DNA from: Mesorhizobium sp. WSM3859
GTDB taxonomy: Bacteria; Pseudomonadota; Alphaproteobacteria; Rhizobiales; Rhizobiaceae
Direction of reading: 5' to 3'
DNA: 64,000 bases
Assembly (NCBI RefSeq): GCF_002295065.1
Contig: NZ_NSGG01000003.1
Span: forward strand, 536,001 to 600,000
Each line of letters opens with the position of its first letter. Position 1 is the first letter of the stretch. Below the pieces are notes generated by a model. The model ran no database searches. It was not told the DNA's origin and worked only from the letters and a program-made list of their open reading frames with translations. Shown piece by piece: positions 42,068 to 51,412 of this stretch. Both the position numbers and the translations under genes were made by a program.

Positions 42068-43000
42068 ATGAAATTTCTCTGGGATTCGGCGATCGGCCTT
42101 CTGGTCGTGACCGGCGGCCTGCTCGGCATGACGCTGCCTTTCGGCAAGCTCGCCACCGGAGCCGGCGTGCCCGCCATGGTTTGGGCTTTCACCATCTCGT
42201 TCGGCGCCGGCGGCGTGCTGCTCCTCGCGCTTCTGCTATGCGGCGAGCGCATCCGGCTGACGCCGCACAAGCTGCGCTATTTCTTCGTCACCGCGGCGGT
42301 TTCCTATGCCATCCCCAATCTTTTGATGTTCTCCGCCATCCCGCATCTCGGCGCCGGCTACACCGGCATCATGTTCACGCTGTCGCCGGTGATCACGCTG
42401 GTGTTCTCGATCCTGCTCGGCGTCAGGCGTCCGAACCTGCTCGGCGTCATCGGCATCGGCGTCGGCTTCGTCGGCGCGGTGATGGTCGCGCTGACGCGCG
42501 GCGAGGCGGGCCAGGCGGCGGATTACTTCTGGGTGGCGATCGGGCTGCTCATCCCGGTCAGCCTCGCCGCCGGCAACATCTATCGCACCGTCGACTGGCC
42601 GGAGGGCACCGGCCCGATCGAGCTCGCCGTCGGCAGCCATCTGGCCTCGGCCACGCTGCTCCTCGTCGGCATTTTGACCCTTTTGGGCTGGCAGGCCTTC
42701 GCACCGTTCGCCGGCGTGCCGCTGGTGATCGTCGGACAGGTCGCCTCGGCCTCGGCAATGTTCGTCTTCTTCTTCCGGCTGCAGGCGGTCGGCGGCCCGG
42801 TCTATCTGAGCCAGATCGGCTATGTGGCAGCGGCCATCGGCCTGTTCGCCGGGACGATCCTCCTCGGCGAGCACTACCAGCTTCTGACCTGGCTCGGTGC
42901 GGCCATCATCACCGCCGGCGTGTTCATCACGACCAAGGCGCAAAGCCAGGCCGGCGCGCCTGCGCCGCTTCGGATCGAGCCGGCATCATCCCGTAGCTAA
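42068..43000 (+). CDS. EamA/DMT family exporter
   Basis: 310-aa inner-membrane protein with ten predicted helices, two EamA repeats. The second repeat (about 155-285) includes ASAMFVFFFRLQAVGGPVYLSQIGYVAA. Typical substrates are amino acids, metabolites or toxic compounds. Start at 42068 preceded by GACAGGACAGCCCG. Divergent MarR gene suggests induction by a small molecule. Confidence 0.9.
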   Translation: MKFLWDSAIGLLVVTGGLLGMTLPFGKLATGAGVPAMVWAFTISFGAGGVLLLALLLCGERIRLTPHKLRYFFVTAAVSYAIPNLLMFSAIPHLGAGYTGIMFTLSPVITLVFSILLGVRRPNLLGVIGIGVGFVGAVMVALTRGEAGQAADYFWVAIGLLIPVSLAAGNIYRTVDWPEGTGPIELAVGSHLASATLLLVGILTLLGWQAFAPFAGVPLVIVGQVASASAMFVFFFRLQAVGGPVYLSQIGYVAAAIGLFAGTILLGEHYQLLTWLGAAIITAGVFITTKAQSQAGAPAPLRIEPASSRS

Positions 43001-43151
43001 TCCTCGTTGCTGTCGGCGGGTTCCGGCTGCGGATGCCGGCGGCGATGGTGGCGGCGCCTTGGCTCGCTGTCCCAGTCCTAAGTTCGCCTTGACGCTGTTC
43101 CAGACAGAGAACAACTGCGCATCTTTCCTGGGATTGCAAAAGGAGAAAGCC

Positions 43152-43655
43152 ATGGCCAACGCAGAAGGTCCGGTCAGCGTCGCGGATTTCCGCGCCGCCA
43201 TGCGGCTCATCGTCGGCAATGTCAGCGTCATCACCGCCGGGGTCGGCGACGACCGCACCGGCCTCGTTGTCATTTCCGTGGTGTCACTTTCGGCGGAGCC
43301 ACCGAAGGTGATTGCCTGCGTCAACCGCTCCTCGTCGACCTGGCCGATCATCGAGCGCTACCGGCATTTCGGCGTCAATTCGCTCGGGCCCCAGCACCAG
43401 CGGGTGGCCGAGCGCTTCTCCGGCTTCGGCGGCATCAAGGGCAAGGACCGCTATGAGGGCGTCGAGTGGACGACGCTGAAGACCGGCGCATCGCTGCTTA
43501 CCGATGCGGTGGCCGCGTTCGATTGCAGGCTCGACGAGATGATCGACCGCGGCACGCATTCGATCGTCATCGGCTCGGTCGAGGCGGTGAGGACGCAGGA
43601 TTCCGGGCAGGCCCTGATCTACTGGCGGGGCGGCTACCGGCCGTTGGAAGCCTGA
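43152..43655 (+). CDS. Flavin reductase family protein
   Basis: 167-aa FMN-dependent reductase with the split-barrel flavin reductase fold: RAAMRLIVGNVSVITAGVGDDRTGLVVISVVSLSAEPPKVIAC (residues about 14-57) and the WPIIERYRHFGVNSL helix. Such proteins supply reduced flavin to monooxygenases; no partner oxygenase lies nearby. ATG at 43152 with AGGAG ten bases upstream. Convergent with ubiG. Confidence 0.92.
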   Translation: MANAEGPVSVADFRAAMRLIVGNVSVITAGVGDDRTGLVVISVVSLSAEPPKVIACVNRSSSTWPIIERYRHFGVNSLGPQHQRVAERFSGFGGIKGKDRYEGVEWTTLKTGASLLTDAVAAFDCRLDEMIDRGTHSIVIGSVEAVRTQDSGQALIYWRGGYRPLEA

Positions 43656-43667
43656 GGTCTGACGCGA

Positions 43668-44417
43668 TCAAACCGAGGCTTTCTCCGCCAGCACCATGTA
43701 GTTGACGTCCATATCCTTCGAGCGCTGCCAGCGGTCGGCCAGCGGATGGTAGATGACGCCGGTGCGATCGATCACCGTGAGGCCTGCGGCGCCTAGCGCC
43801 TTTTCGAGTTCGTCCGGCCGCACCAGCTTGCCGAACTGATGCGTGCCGCGCGGCAACCAGCGCAGCACATATTCGGCGCCGATGATGGCGAGGCCGAGCG
43901 CCTTCAGCGTGCGATTGATGGTGGCGACGAACATGATGCCGCCGGGGCGCACCATCTGGCCGCATTTGGCGATGAACAAATCGACATCGGCGACATGCTC
44001 GACCACTTCCATATTGAGGATGACGTCGAAGGTCTCGCCCGCATCGGCCAGTTCCTCGGCCGTCGTGGCCCGATAATCGATGCTGACGCCGACCTCCGCC
44101 GCGTGCAGCTTGGCCACTTCGATGTTGGTCGCCGAGGCGTCGGCGCCGACCACTTCAGCGCCCAACCTGGCCATCGGCTCGCACAGCAAGCCGCCGCCGC
44201 AGCCGATATCGAGGAAGCGCAGGCCCTCGAAAGGCCGCGCGGCGCGGGGATCTCGGCCGAAGCGCGCCGCCACCTGGTCGCGGATATAGGCGAGCCGCAC
44301 GGGATTGAACTTGTGCAGCGGACGAAATTTGCCGTTCGGGTTCCACCATTCGGCGGCAAGGGCTGAGAAGCGTTCGACTTCTCCGGCATCGATGGTCGAT
44401 CGACGGGGTTCTGGCAT
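43668..44417 (-). CDS. ubiG: Ubiquinone biosynthesis O-methyltransferase UbiG
   Basis: 249-aa SAM-dependent methyltransferase performing both O-methylations in ubiquinone synthesis. Motif [20 protein letters not shown] (about 70-88), [11 protein letters not shown] (about 145), and the C-terminal [14 protein letters not shown]; all features match UbiG. N-terminal [33 protein letters not shown] is the standard opening. ATG at 44417. Confidence 0.96.
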   Translation of the reverse strand: MPEPRRSTIDAGEVERFSALAAEWWNPNGKFRPLHKFNPVRLAYIRDQVAARFGRDPRAARPFEGLRFLDIGCGGGLLCEPMARLGAEVVGADASATNIEVAKLHAAEVGVSIDYRATTAEELADAGETFDVILNMEVVEHVADVDLFIAKCGQMVRPGGIMFVATINRTLKALGLAIIGAEYVLRWLPRGTHQFGKLVRPDELEKALGAAGLTVIDRTGVIYHPLADRWQRSKDMDVNYMVLAEKASV

Positions 44418-44440
44418 AGGCAAGCCTCCGGCGCATAACC

Positions 44441-44532
44441 CCGAAAATCGGCTTCGATTTTCGGAAAGGATCATGCGCAAAATCAAAATGCCACAGCGTC
44501 CTTTGCGCGTCCGAGAGGACGCGCGGCGCTGT
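44441..44532. repeat. Two hairpin-forming repeats upstream of ubiG
   Basis: CCGAAAATCGG-CTTCG-ATTTTCGG (44441-44465) and a stem with ACAGCG...CGCTGT outside and GCGCGTCC-GAGA-GGACGCGC inside (44493-44532). Both look like Rhizobiales intergenic repeats. The remaining bases to 44888 (470-base gap in all) hold the promoter for the GGDEF gene but no recognisable gene. Confidence 0.6.
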
Positions 44533-44888
44533 AGAGCGTTAGGAAGTCGGGTCCTTGGCGTCAAAAGTCAAGGCAGGGTTTTTCGGCTGCTGCCACACGC
44601 GTTGCCGGCAGCATTCCCGCCGGCTGTTGACCGATGTCAGAACATGGCAGCTTGATCGGGCTGCGCGCAAACGCGATCGCCATGTCGGGCGAATGGGAGG
44701 CATGTGCCCAGGAAGGAGGCCATCATGCAATCCCATCGATCCTCTGGCGCCGAAGCGTGGCGCGACCGGACTGAGGGTTGCCGCGGCTCGCTCCGCTTAA
44801 CGTCAAATTTACTGGCCTGACGATTTCCCCGCGCACGATCGGAATTTGGCATGTACATTTGCCACCATCGCGAGTCTTGAGAGGCTTG

Positions 44889-47123
44889 GTGCGCATCAGG
44901 ACCCAGATCACTGCCACGCTGTTGAGCGCCGCGGCCCTGATCGGCGTGGTGGGCGCTGTTGCGATTCTGTCCCAGATGTCGCTGACCAGATCAGCCGCGC
45001 TGGCGGAGGCGAGCGTCGCGCGCCAATTGGCGGAGGCTATCGCCTTCAAGACTGCTGACGCGCCACGACCATTGTTCGAAAGACGCGAGGCGCTGCGCGA
45101 ATTCGTAAGATTGCAGCACAGCAACTCAAAGCGCGATCTCGTCGTCGTCGATCGCGACAAGACCATCCTCGCCGACGTACCGGGCGAGGAACAGAATGTC
45201 GGCAAGCCTTTCGATCACGATCGCGGCAACGAAATCGGTCACACCATCGATGACGGTCAGCCGCGTGATTTTGTCGAGGACAGCGATGACGTGTTCGAGG
45301 CCATTAATCTTGTCGCGGTGCCGATCGAGGACGCATCCAACAAGACCGTCGGCGCCGTCCTGTTCGAATACACGCCCCTGTTGCATGCAGCCCGGAATCG
45401 CACAAATGCCATGCTCTGGCTTGTCGGCTTGTCCACCGCCGCCGCCATGCTGATTGCGGCATTTTCCGCCTTTTTGCTGCTCAACCGGTTTGGCGCCGGT
45501 CTTTCCAGCCTCAATCGCGGCATCGAAGCGCTGGCGCGCGGCGATAGCGGCGCCCGCATCGGCCACGCCTCCGGGGACGAATTCGGACAGCTGGCGAAAG
45601 GCTTCGACACGATGGCGGCGGAGCTCGAATCGTCGCGACGGCAACTCGTCGATCAGAAAGCTTACATCGAGGATATCGTGCGCACGGTGGCCGAGGGCAT
45701 CGCCGTCATCGACGGTGACGGCCGGGTCATGTCGGTCAATCCGGCCGCCGCCGATATCGCCGGGCGACACGCGAGCAAGATCGAGGGGCAGGACTGGCGA
45801 TCGGTCCTGGAAATGCGGGGACCGACCGGGGACCGGCTCGGGACGGGAGCGTCCCCGGTGGAATTGGCGCTTGCCACGGGGCGGCGGCATCAAGGCGAAG
45901 TGCGTCTGGTGAAGCCCGACGGCTCGCAGCTGCCGGTGATCGCCAGCTGCAATCCGCTCAACCGGGCCGATGGCGGCATCGTGCTGACGCTCAGCGACAT
46001 CAGCGAACTGCGCAGCGCCGAGCGGGCGGTGAATGACCGCGCCGAGGAGTTGGCCGTGCTCAACCGTGAGCTGAGAGAGACGTCGGAAGCCACAAACCGC
46101 TTGGTCAAGCTGGGCGAGCTGCTGCAGGCCTGCGTGACCTTCCAGGAGGCATTCTCGGTCGTCGGCTCGGCGATGCCGGATTTTTTCGGCGGCTTGAGCG
46201 GAACGGTCCATCTGACCAGCGCCTCGCGCAACCTGGTCGAGGAGATGGCGCATTGGGGCGATGTCCGCTCCAGCGTCGGCCAATTTGTCCCGGAAGATTG
46301 CTGGGCGCTGCGCCGCGGCCAGGAACATGTCGCCGGCCCGGGCATGTTGACGCCTCGCTGCAATCACATCACCGAAAATGGCGGGCGCGGCTATGTCTGC
46401 ATGCCGCTGGCGGCGCAGGGCGAGACGCTCGGCATCGTCCATCTCACCGAGCCCAATGCAGCCGACAGGCCGGACTGGCTGGCCGAGCGAAGGCAGGTGC
46501 TGCGCGGCGTCGTCGACACGCTGGCGCTGGCGCTGGCCAATTTGCGGCTGCGCGAAACGCTTCGACAGCAATCGATCCGCGATCCCAATACCGGGCTCTA
46601 CAACCGCCGCTATCTCGAGGAAACGAGCAGCCGCGAACTGCGGCGCCTGGAGCGCTCGGGGCAGCCGATGGCGGTGATCATGCTCGACGTCGACCATTTC
46701 AAGCAGTTCAACGACACATTCGGTCACGAGGCCGGCGATCTCGTGCTCAAGCAGGTGGCCAGCACGCTGCTCGACCATGCCCGGGAAAGCGACGTGGTGT
46801 CGCGCTATGGCGGCGAGGAGTTCGCGGTGATGATGCCCGGAACGTCACTTGTCGATGCCGCCGAGCGCGCCGAGGCGCTGCGAAAGGCGGTCAAGCAGCT
46901 GCATCTGACGCATCGCGGGCGCACATTGGGCACCATCACCGCCTCGTTCGGCGTGTCCGCCTTCCCAGAGCTCGGCGCCTCATGGGCCGAAATCGTCAAC
47001 GCGGCGGATCGTTCGCTCTATCAGGCAAAGGCGGACGGGCGCGACCGGGTCGTCGCGGGATTGCGCAAGACCGATCCCGACTGGGACCTTTCCAGCCCCG
47101 GCAGAAGCGCGGCCGAGGGCTGA
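44889..47123 (+). CDS. HAMP-PAS-GAF-GGDEF diguanylate cyclase
   Basis: 744-aa membrane sensor that should make cyclic di-GMP. Two helices (about 8-30 and 173-198) enclose a periplasmic sensor; then HAMP (about 198-250), PAS (about 265-385), a GAF-like region (about 415-560) and a GGDEF domain with GGEEF at 641-645. The inhibitory I-site is intact: RESD at about 632-635, so product feedback is expected, unlike the cyclase at 7608. GTG start with GAGAGG just upstream. A monocistronic unit. Confidence 0.92.
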   Translation: MRIRTQITATLLSAAALIGVVGAVAILSQMSLTRSAALAEASVARQLAEAIAFKTADAPRPLFERREALREFVRLQHSNSKRDLVVVDRDKTILADVPGEEQNVGKPFDHDRGNEIGHTIDDGQPRDFVEDSDDVFEAINLVAVPIEDASNKTVGAVLFEYTPLLHAARNRTNAMLWLVGLSTAAAMLIAAFSAFLLLNRFGAGLSSLNRGIEALARGDSGARIGHASGDEFGQLAKGFDTMAAELESSRRQLVDQKAYIEDIVRTVAEGIAVIDGDGRVMSVNPAAADIAGRHASKIEGQDWRSVLEMRGPTGDRLGTGASPVELALATGRRHQGEVRLVKPDGSQLPVIASCNPLNRADGGIVLTLSDISELRSAERAVNDRAEELAVLNRELRETSEATNRLVKLGELLQACVTFQEAFSVVGSAMPDFFGGLSGTVHLTSASRNLVEEMAHWGDVRSSVGQFVPEDCWALRRGQEHVAGPGMLTPRCNHITENGGRGYVCMPLAAQGETLGIVHLTEPNAADRPDWLAERRQVLRGVVDTLALALANLRLRETLRQQSIRDPNTGLYNRRYLEETSSRELRRLERSGQPMAVIMLDVDHFKQFNDTFGHEAGDLVLKQVASTLLDHARESDVVSRYGGEEFAVMMPGTSLVDAAERAEALRKAVKQLHLTHRGRTLGTITASFGVSAFPELGASWAEIVNAADRSLYQAKADGRDRVVAGLRKTDPDWDLSSPGRSAAEG

Positions 47124-47154
47124 GCTTCGGCGCCCGCGCTTCGGGCGAGATGCA

Positions 47155-47451
47155 TCAGCGCGACAGCGCAACCTCGGCATGGCTCATGACAACGCTGCCT
47201 GGCTCGATCGCCTGCATGGCCTCGCTGTCGCCGATCTCGGCCATGATGCGGTCGGCCGCCGCCTGGGCTTGATCCAGGCTCTGCCAGCGCACGACGTCCA
47301 CCCAGGTGCCATCCTCACGCTTCCCGAGGTGACGGGCAAGAAAGCCCGGCTGCCGGACAAGCCAGTCGGTCATGATCCCGTTATTGGCGACAAAGCCGGC
47401 TTCGGTGCCGGGCTTGAGGCGGAAGGTGACGATTTCCAGGGTCTCGGTCAT
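47155..47451 (-). CDS. Antibiotic biosynthesis monooxygenase (ABM)-like protein
   Basis: 98-aa ferredoxin-like fold, dimeric alpha/beta-barrel family. Opens with ETLEIVTFRLKPGTEAGF and continues WLVRQPGFLARHLGKREDGTWVDVVRWQS, the classic ABM pattern. Could bind heme or a small aromatic; no catalytic residues can be named. ATG at 47451 with GGAGA eight bases upstream. Convergent with the diguanylate cyclase. Confidence 0.75.
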   Translation of the reverse strand: MTETLEIVTFRLKPGTEAGFVANNGIMTDWLVRQPGFLARHLGKREDGTWVDVVRWQSLDQAQAAADRIMAEIGDSEAMQAIEPGSVVMSHAEVALSR

Positions 47452-47665
47452 GAAGAATCTCCAAAGGCCGGTTTCGTCGGTCTTATGACATGATCGGCGA
47501 CAGGAATCAGTCAGGATGAGTGTCGCCGGGCCGGCTATAGGCGCGCTCGCTTGCGAAGCCTTGCTGTTTTGGCTAAGGAGGCCGCGCATTTCCGCGCCGG
47601 CGTAACCCTGGCGTTTCCTCCGGTTCCGGCCTTGCGCCGGCTTCAGTCAAAGGCATTTCGCTTCC

Positions 47666-48919
47666 ATGGCGCGTATCGTGATGAAATTCGGCGGAACCTC
47701 GGTCGCCGACATCGCCCGCATCCGCAATGTGGCGCGCCATGTCAAACGCGAGGTCGATGCCGGCCATGAAGTGGCGGTCGTGGTGTCGGCGATGGCCGGC
47801 AAGACCAACGAACTGGTCGCCTGGACGCGCGAGGCTTCGCCGATGCATGACGCGCGCGAATATGACGCGGTCGTCGCCTCGGGCGAACAGGTCACCGCCG
47901 GCCTGTTGGCGATCACGCTGCAGAGCATGGGAGTGCATGCCCGCTCGTGGCAGGGCTGGCAGATCCCGATCAAGACCGACAATGCACACGGCGCGGCGCG
48001 CATCCTCGACATCGACGGCGCCTTCCTGATCAAGCGCTTCGGCGAGGGTCAGGTGGCGGTCATCGCCGGTTTCCAGGGTATCGGGCCGGACAACCGCATC
48101 GCGACGCTCGGCCGCGGCGGCTCCGATACAAGCGCCGTCGCGATCGCGGCAGCGGTCAAGGCCGACCGCTGCGACATCTACACCGATGTCGACGGCGTCT
48201 ACACCACCGATCCGCGCATCGAGCCGAAAGCCCGGCGTCTCGCCAAGATTTCCTTCGAGGAAATGCTCGAAATGGCCTCGCTCGGCGCCAAGGTGCTGCA
48301 GGTGCGCTCGGTCGAGCTTGCCATGGTACACAGGGTGCGTACCTTCGTGCGGTCGTCCTTCGACGATCCCGATGCGCCCGGAATGGGGGATTTGCTCAAT
48401 CCGCCCGGAACGCTTATTTGCGACGAGGAAGAGATCGTGGAACAGCAGGTCGTCACCGGAATTGCCTACGCCAAGGACGAAGCGCAGATTTCGCTGCGCC
48501 GCGTCGGCGACCGTCCAGGCGTCGCCGCCGGCATTTTCGGCCCGCTGGCCGAGGCCAACATCAATGTCGACATGATCGTCCAGAACATCTCCGAGGACGG
48601 CAAGTTCACCGACATGACTTTCACGGTGCCTTCCGGCGACGTCGACAAGGCGCTTGCCGTGCTGGAGAAGCTGAAAGCCGAAGTCGGCTACGATGTCGTG
48701 CAGTCGGAAGCCGGCATGTCGAAGGTCTCGGTCATTGGCATCGGCATGCGAAGCCACGCCGGCGTCGCCGCCACCGCCTTCAAGGCGTTGGCCGACAAGG
48801 CGATCAACATCCGTGCCATCACCACTTCCGAGATCAAAATCTCGATACTGATCGACGGTCCCTATACGGAACTTGCAGTTCGTACTTTGCATTCCGTCTA
48901 CGGTCTGGATAAGCAATAG
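47666..48919 (+). CDS. lysC: Aspartate kinase
   Basis: 417-aa first enzyme of the lysine/threonine/methionine pathway, aspartate + ATP to aspartyl phosphate. KFGGTS (6-11), the kinase core with GRGGSDTSAVAIAAAVKADRCDIYTDVDGVYTTDP (about 149-185), and two C-terminal ACT domains (about 265-417) for feedback control. Length is the normal monofunctional form. No lysine riboswitch is seen in the 214 bases before it. ptsP follows after 83 bases. Confidence 0.97.
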   Translation: MARIVMKFGGTSVADIARIRNVARHVKREVDAGHEVAVVVSAMAGKTNELVAWTREASPMHDAREYDAVVASGEQVTAGLLAITLQSMGVHARSWQGWQIPIKTDNAHGAARILDIDGAFLIKRFGEGQVAVIAGFQGIGPDNRIATLGRGGSDTSAVAIAAAVKADRCDIYTDVDGVYTTDPRIEPKARRLAKISFEEMLEMASLGAKVLQVRSVELAMVHRVRTFVRSSFDDPDAPGMGDLLNPPGTLICDEEEIVEQQVVTGIAYAKDEAQISLRRVGDRPGVAAGIFGPLAEANINVDMIVQNISEDGKFTDMTFTVPSGDVDKALAVLEKLKAEVGYDVVQSEAGMSKVSVIGIGMRSHAGVAATAFKALADKAINIRAITTSEIKISILIDGPYTELAVRTLHSVYGLDKQ

Positions 48920-49002
48920 CAAGAACTGAGTCAGTTGTTGCGTGAACGCCGGCCGCGGGAGAAACTGCGGCGGGCGAAATGCCCATTGGAGAACAAGCCG
49001 CG

Positions 49003-51273
49003 ATGCGTGATACGGCCAGTGGCCCGCGCGTTCTGCTCAAACGGCTTCGCGAGCTCATGCAGGAGCCGCTGGAGCCGCAGGAGCGGCTTGACCGCATCGT
49101 GCGCGACATCGCCTCCAACATGGTCGCCGAAGTCTGCTCGCTCTACGTGCTGCGCGCCGACTCGGTGCTCGAACTCTACGCCACCGAGGGTCTGAACCCC
49201 AACGCCGTCCACCTGTCGCAGCTCAGGCTCGGACAGGGCCTGGTCGGCACGATCGCCGCCAGCGCGCGGCCGCTCAACCTGTCCAACGCGCAGGAGCACC
49301 CGGCCTTCGCCTACCTGCCGGAGACGGGCGAAGAGATCTACCATTCCTTCCTCGGCGTGCCGGTGCTGAGGGCCGGGCGCACGCTCGGCGTCCTGGTCGT
49401 CCAGAACAAGACCATGCGGCAGTACCGCGAAGACGAGATCGAGGCGCTGGAGACGACGGCGATGGTGATCGCCGAGATGATCGCCACCGGCGATCTCGCG
49501 CGCCTGACCAAGCCGGGGCTGGAGCTCGACCTGCGCCGCCCGGTGAGCTTCACCGGCCTTTCCTTCAATGACGGCGTCGGCCTTGGCCATGTCGTGCTGC
49601 ACGAGCCGCGCATCGTCGTCACCAACCTCTTCAACGAGGACAGCGAGGAGGAGGTGCGCCGGCTGCAGTCTTCGCTCGGCTCGCTCAGGCTCTCCATCGA
49701 CGACATGCTGGAGCGGCGCGAGGTCGCCTTCGAGGGCGAGCACCGCGAGGTGCTCGAGGCCTACCGCATGTTCGCCAATGACAGCGGCTGGGTGCGCCGG
49801 CTGGAAGAGGCGATCCGCAACGGCCTGACCGCGGAGGCGGCGGTCGAGAAGGTGCAGAGCGACATGCGCGCCCGCATGCTGCACATGACCGACCCTTATC
49901 TGCGTGAGCGGATGAGCGATTTCGACGACCTTGCCAACCGGCTGCTGCGCCAGCTGATGGGGCGCGGCCCGGAGGATGTCGCAGCCGCGCTCCCGAAGGA
50001 CGCCATCATCGTCGCCCGTTCGATGGGCGCGGCCGAGCTGCTCGACTATCCGCGCGACAAGCTGCGCGGCCTGGTGCTGGAGGACGGCGCCGCGACCAGC
50101 CACGTCGTCATCGTCGCCCGCGCCATGGGCATCCCCGTCGCCGGCCAGATGAAGGGCGCCGTTTCCATGGCGGAAAACGGCGATGCCATCATCGTCGACG
50201 GCGAGGAAGGCGCCATCCATCTGCGGCCACAGTCCGACCTGGAGGCCGCCTATGCCGAAAAGGTCCGTTTCCGGGCGCGGCGGCAGGAAGTCTATCGCGA
50301 GCTGCGCAAGAAGCCGTCGCTGACCAAGGACGGAGTGCCGGTTGATCTCCTGATGAATGCCGGTCTCGCCGTCGACCTTCCGCAGCTGACCGAGTCGGGC
50401 GCCGCCGGTATTGGGCTCTTCCGCACCGAATTGCAGTTCATGGTCGCCTCGACCTTCCCGCGCGCCGAGGCGCAGGAGCGGCTCTACCGCGACGTGCTCG
50501 ATGCCGCGCACAGCAAGCCGGTCACCTTCCGCACCATCGATATCGGCGGCGACAAGGTGCTGCCTTATTTCAAGGGCGCGATCCAAGAGGAAAACCCGGC
50601 GCTCGGCTGGCGTGCGATCCGGCTGACGCTCGATCGTCCCGGCCTGCTCAGGACACAGATCCGGGCGCTGCTGAAGGCCAGCGGCGGCCGTGAGCTGAAG
50701 CTGATGCTGCCGATGGTGACCGAGCTGTCGGAGATCGCGCAGGCGCGCGAGATCATCGACCGCGAGGTCCGGCATCTGTCGCGCTTTGCCCATCACCTGC
50801 CCACCAGCCTCAAGCTCGGCGCGATGCTGGAAGTGCCCTCGCTCTTGTTCCAGCTCGACGAGCTGATGAAGGCGGTCGACTTCGTTTCGGTCGGTTCCAA
50901 CGACCTCTTCCAGTTCATCATGGCGGTCGATCGCGGCAACACACAGCTTGCCGACCGCTTCGACACGCTTTCGGCGCCATTCCTGCGGGTGCTGAAGACG
51001 ATCGCCGATGCCGGAGCCCGCAACAACACGCCGGTGACACTGTGCGGCGAGCTTGCCGGCAAGCCGATTTCGGCGATGGCGCTGATCGGCCTCGGCTTCC
51101 GCTCGATCTCGATGTCGCCGGCCTCGATCGGCCCGGTCAAGGCGATGCTGACCGAGCTGCCGCTGCAGGAGCTGAAAGACTTCTTCAAGGACAATCTGAT
51201 GGCGCCCAGCCAGGGGACGCCGATGCGGGCGCTGCTGCAAGCCTTTGCCGACGACCGTTCTATTCCGCTCTAG
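49003..51273 (+). CDS. ptsP: PTS-Ntr enzyme I (phosphoenolpyruvate-protein phosphotransferase PtsP)
   Basis: 756-aa nitrogen-branch Enzyme I, taking phosphate from PEP and passing it to NPr. N-terminal GAF domain (about 1-165), then the PTS HPr-binding/EI domain with phosphorylatable His367 (GAATSHVVIVARAMGIP) and a PEP-binding TIM barrel (about 450-740: GIGLFRTELQFM, GSNDLFQF and the C-terminal CGELAG). ATG at 49003 chosen because it matches the standard N-terminus (MRDTASGPRVLLKRL); an ATG at 48979 is possible. Follows lysC, as usual in Rhizobiales. Confidence 0.95.
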   Translation: MRDTASGPRVLLKRLRELMQEPLEPQERLDRIVRDIASNMVAEVCSLYVLRADSVLELYATEGLNPNAVHLSQLRLGQGLVGTIAASARPLNLSNAQEHPAFAYLPETGEEIYHSFLGVPVLRAGRTLGVLVVQNKTMRQYREDEIEALETTAMVIAEMIATGDLARLTKPGLELDLRRPVSFTGLSFNDGVGLGHVVLHEPRIVVTNLFNEDSEEEVRRLQSSLGSLRLSIDDMLERREVAFEGEHREVLEAYRMFANDSGWVRRLEEAIRNGLTAEAAVEKVQSDMRARMLHMTDPYLRERMSDFDDLANRLLRQLMGRGPEDVAAALPKDAIIVARSMGAAELLDYPRDKLRGLVLEDGAATSHVVIVARAMGIPVAGQMKGAVSMAENGDAIIVDGEEGAIHLRPQSDLEAAYAEKVRFRARRQEVYRELRKKPSLTKDGVPVDLLMNAGLAVDLPQLTESGAAGIGLFRTELQFMVASTFPRAEAQERLYRDVLDAAHSKPVTFRTIDIGGDKVLPYFKGAIQEENPALGWRAIRLTLDRPGLLRTQIRALLKASGGRELKLMLPMVTELSEIAQAREIIDREVRHLSRFAHHLPTSLKLGAMLEVPSLLFQLDELMKAVDFVSVGSNDLFQFIMAVDRGNTQLADRFDTLSAPFLRVLKTIADAGARNNTPVTLCGELAGKPISAMALIGLGFRSISMSPASIGPVKAMLTELPLQELKDFFKDNLMAPSQGTPMRALLQAFADDRSIPL

Positions 51274-51304
51274 ATTCACGTGAGGGCGGTCTGCAAATGG
51301 CGAT

Positions 51305-51361
51305 TTTCTGCGCTTCCGGTGCTCACGTACCTAAATGTACATTCCGCTCCGGTTCTCGAAA
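51305..51361. repeat. Palindromic intergenic repeat, copy 2
   Basis: Same element as 19811-19865: TTTCTGCGCTTCCGGTGCTC, a centre ACGTAC-CTAAAT-GTACA, and CCGCTCCGGTTCTCGAAA. Here extra flanking arms AAATGGCGA (51296-51304) and TCGCCATTT (51365-51373) make a longer hairpin. Located between ptsP and prfA, in the same transcription direction. Confidence 0.75.
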
Positions 51362-51412
51362 CTCGCCATTTTCGACTCGCCCTGACGTGAATTCCATCGA
51401 AGTTCGAAGACC

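Noticed and set aside
44539..44736. 65-aa open frame on the minus strand upstream of ubiG
   Set aside because: No ribosome binding site, no family; it starts and ends in repeat-derived and promoter sequence.
47452..47665. Lysine riboswitch before lysC
   Set aside because: No conserved lysine-aptamer blocks could be recognised in the 214-base leader.
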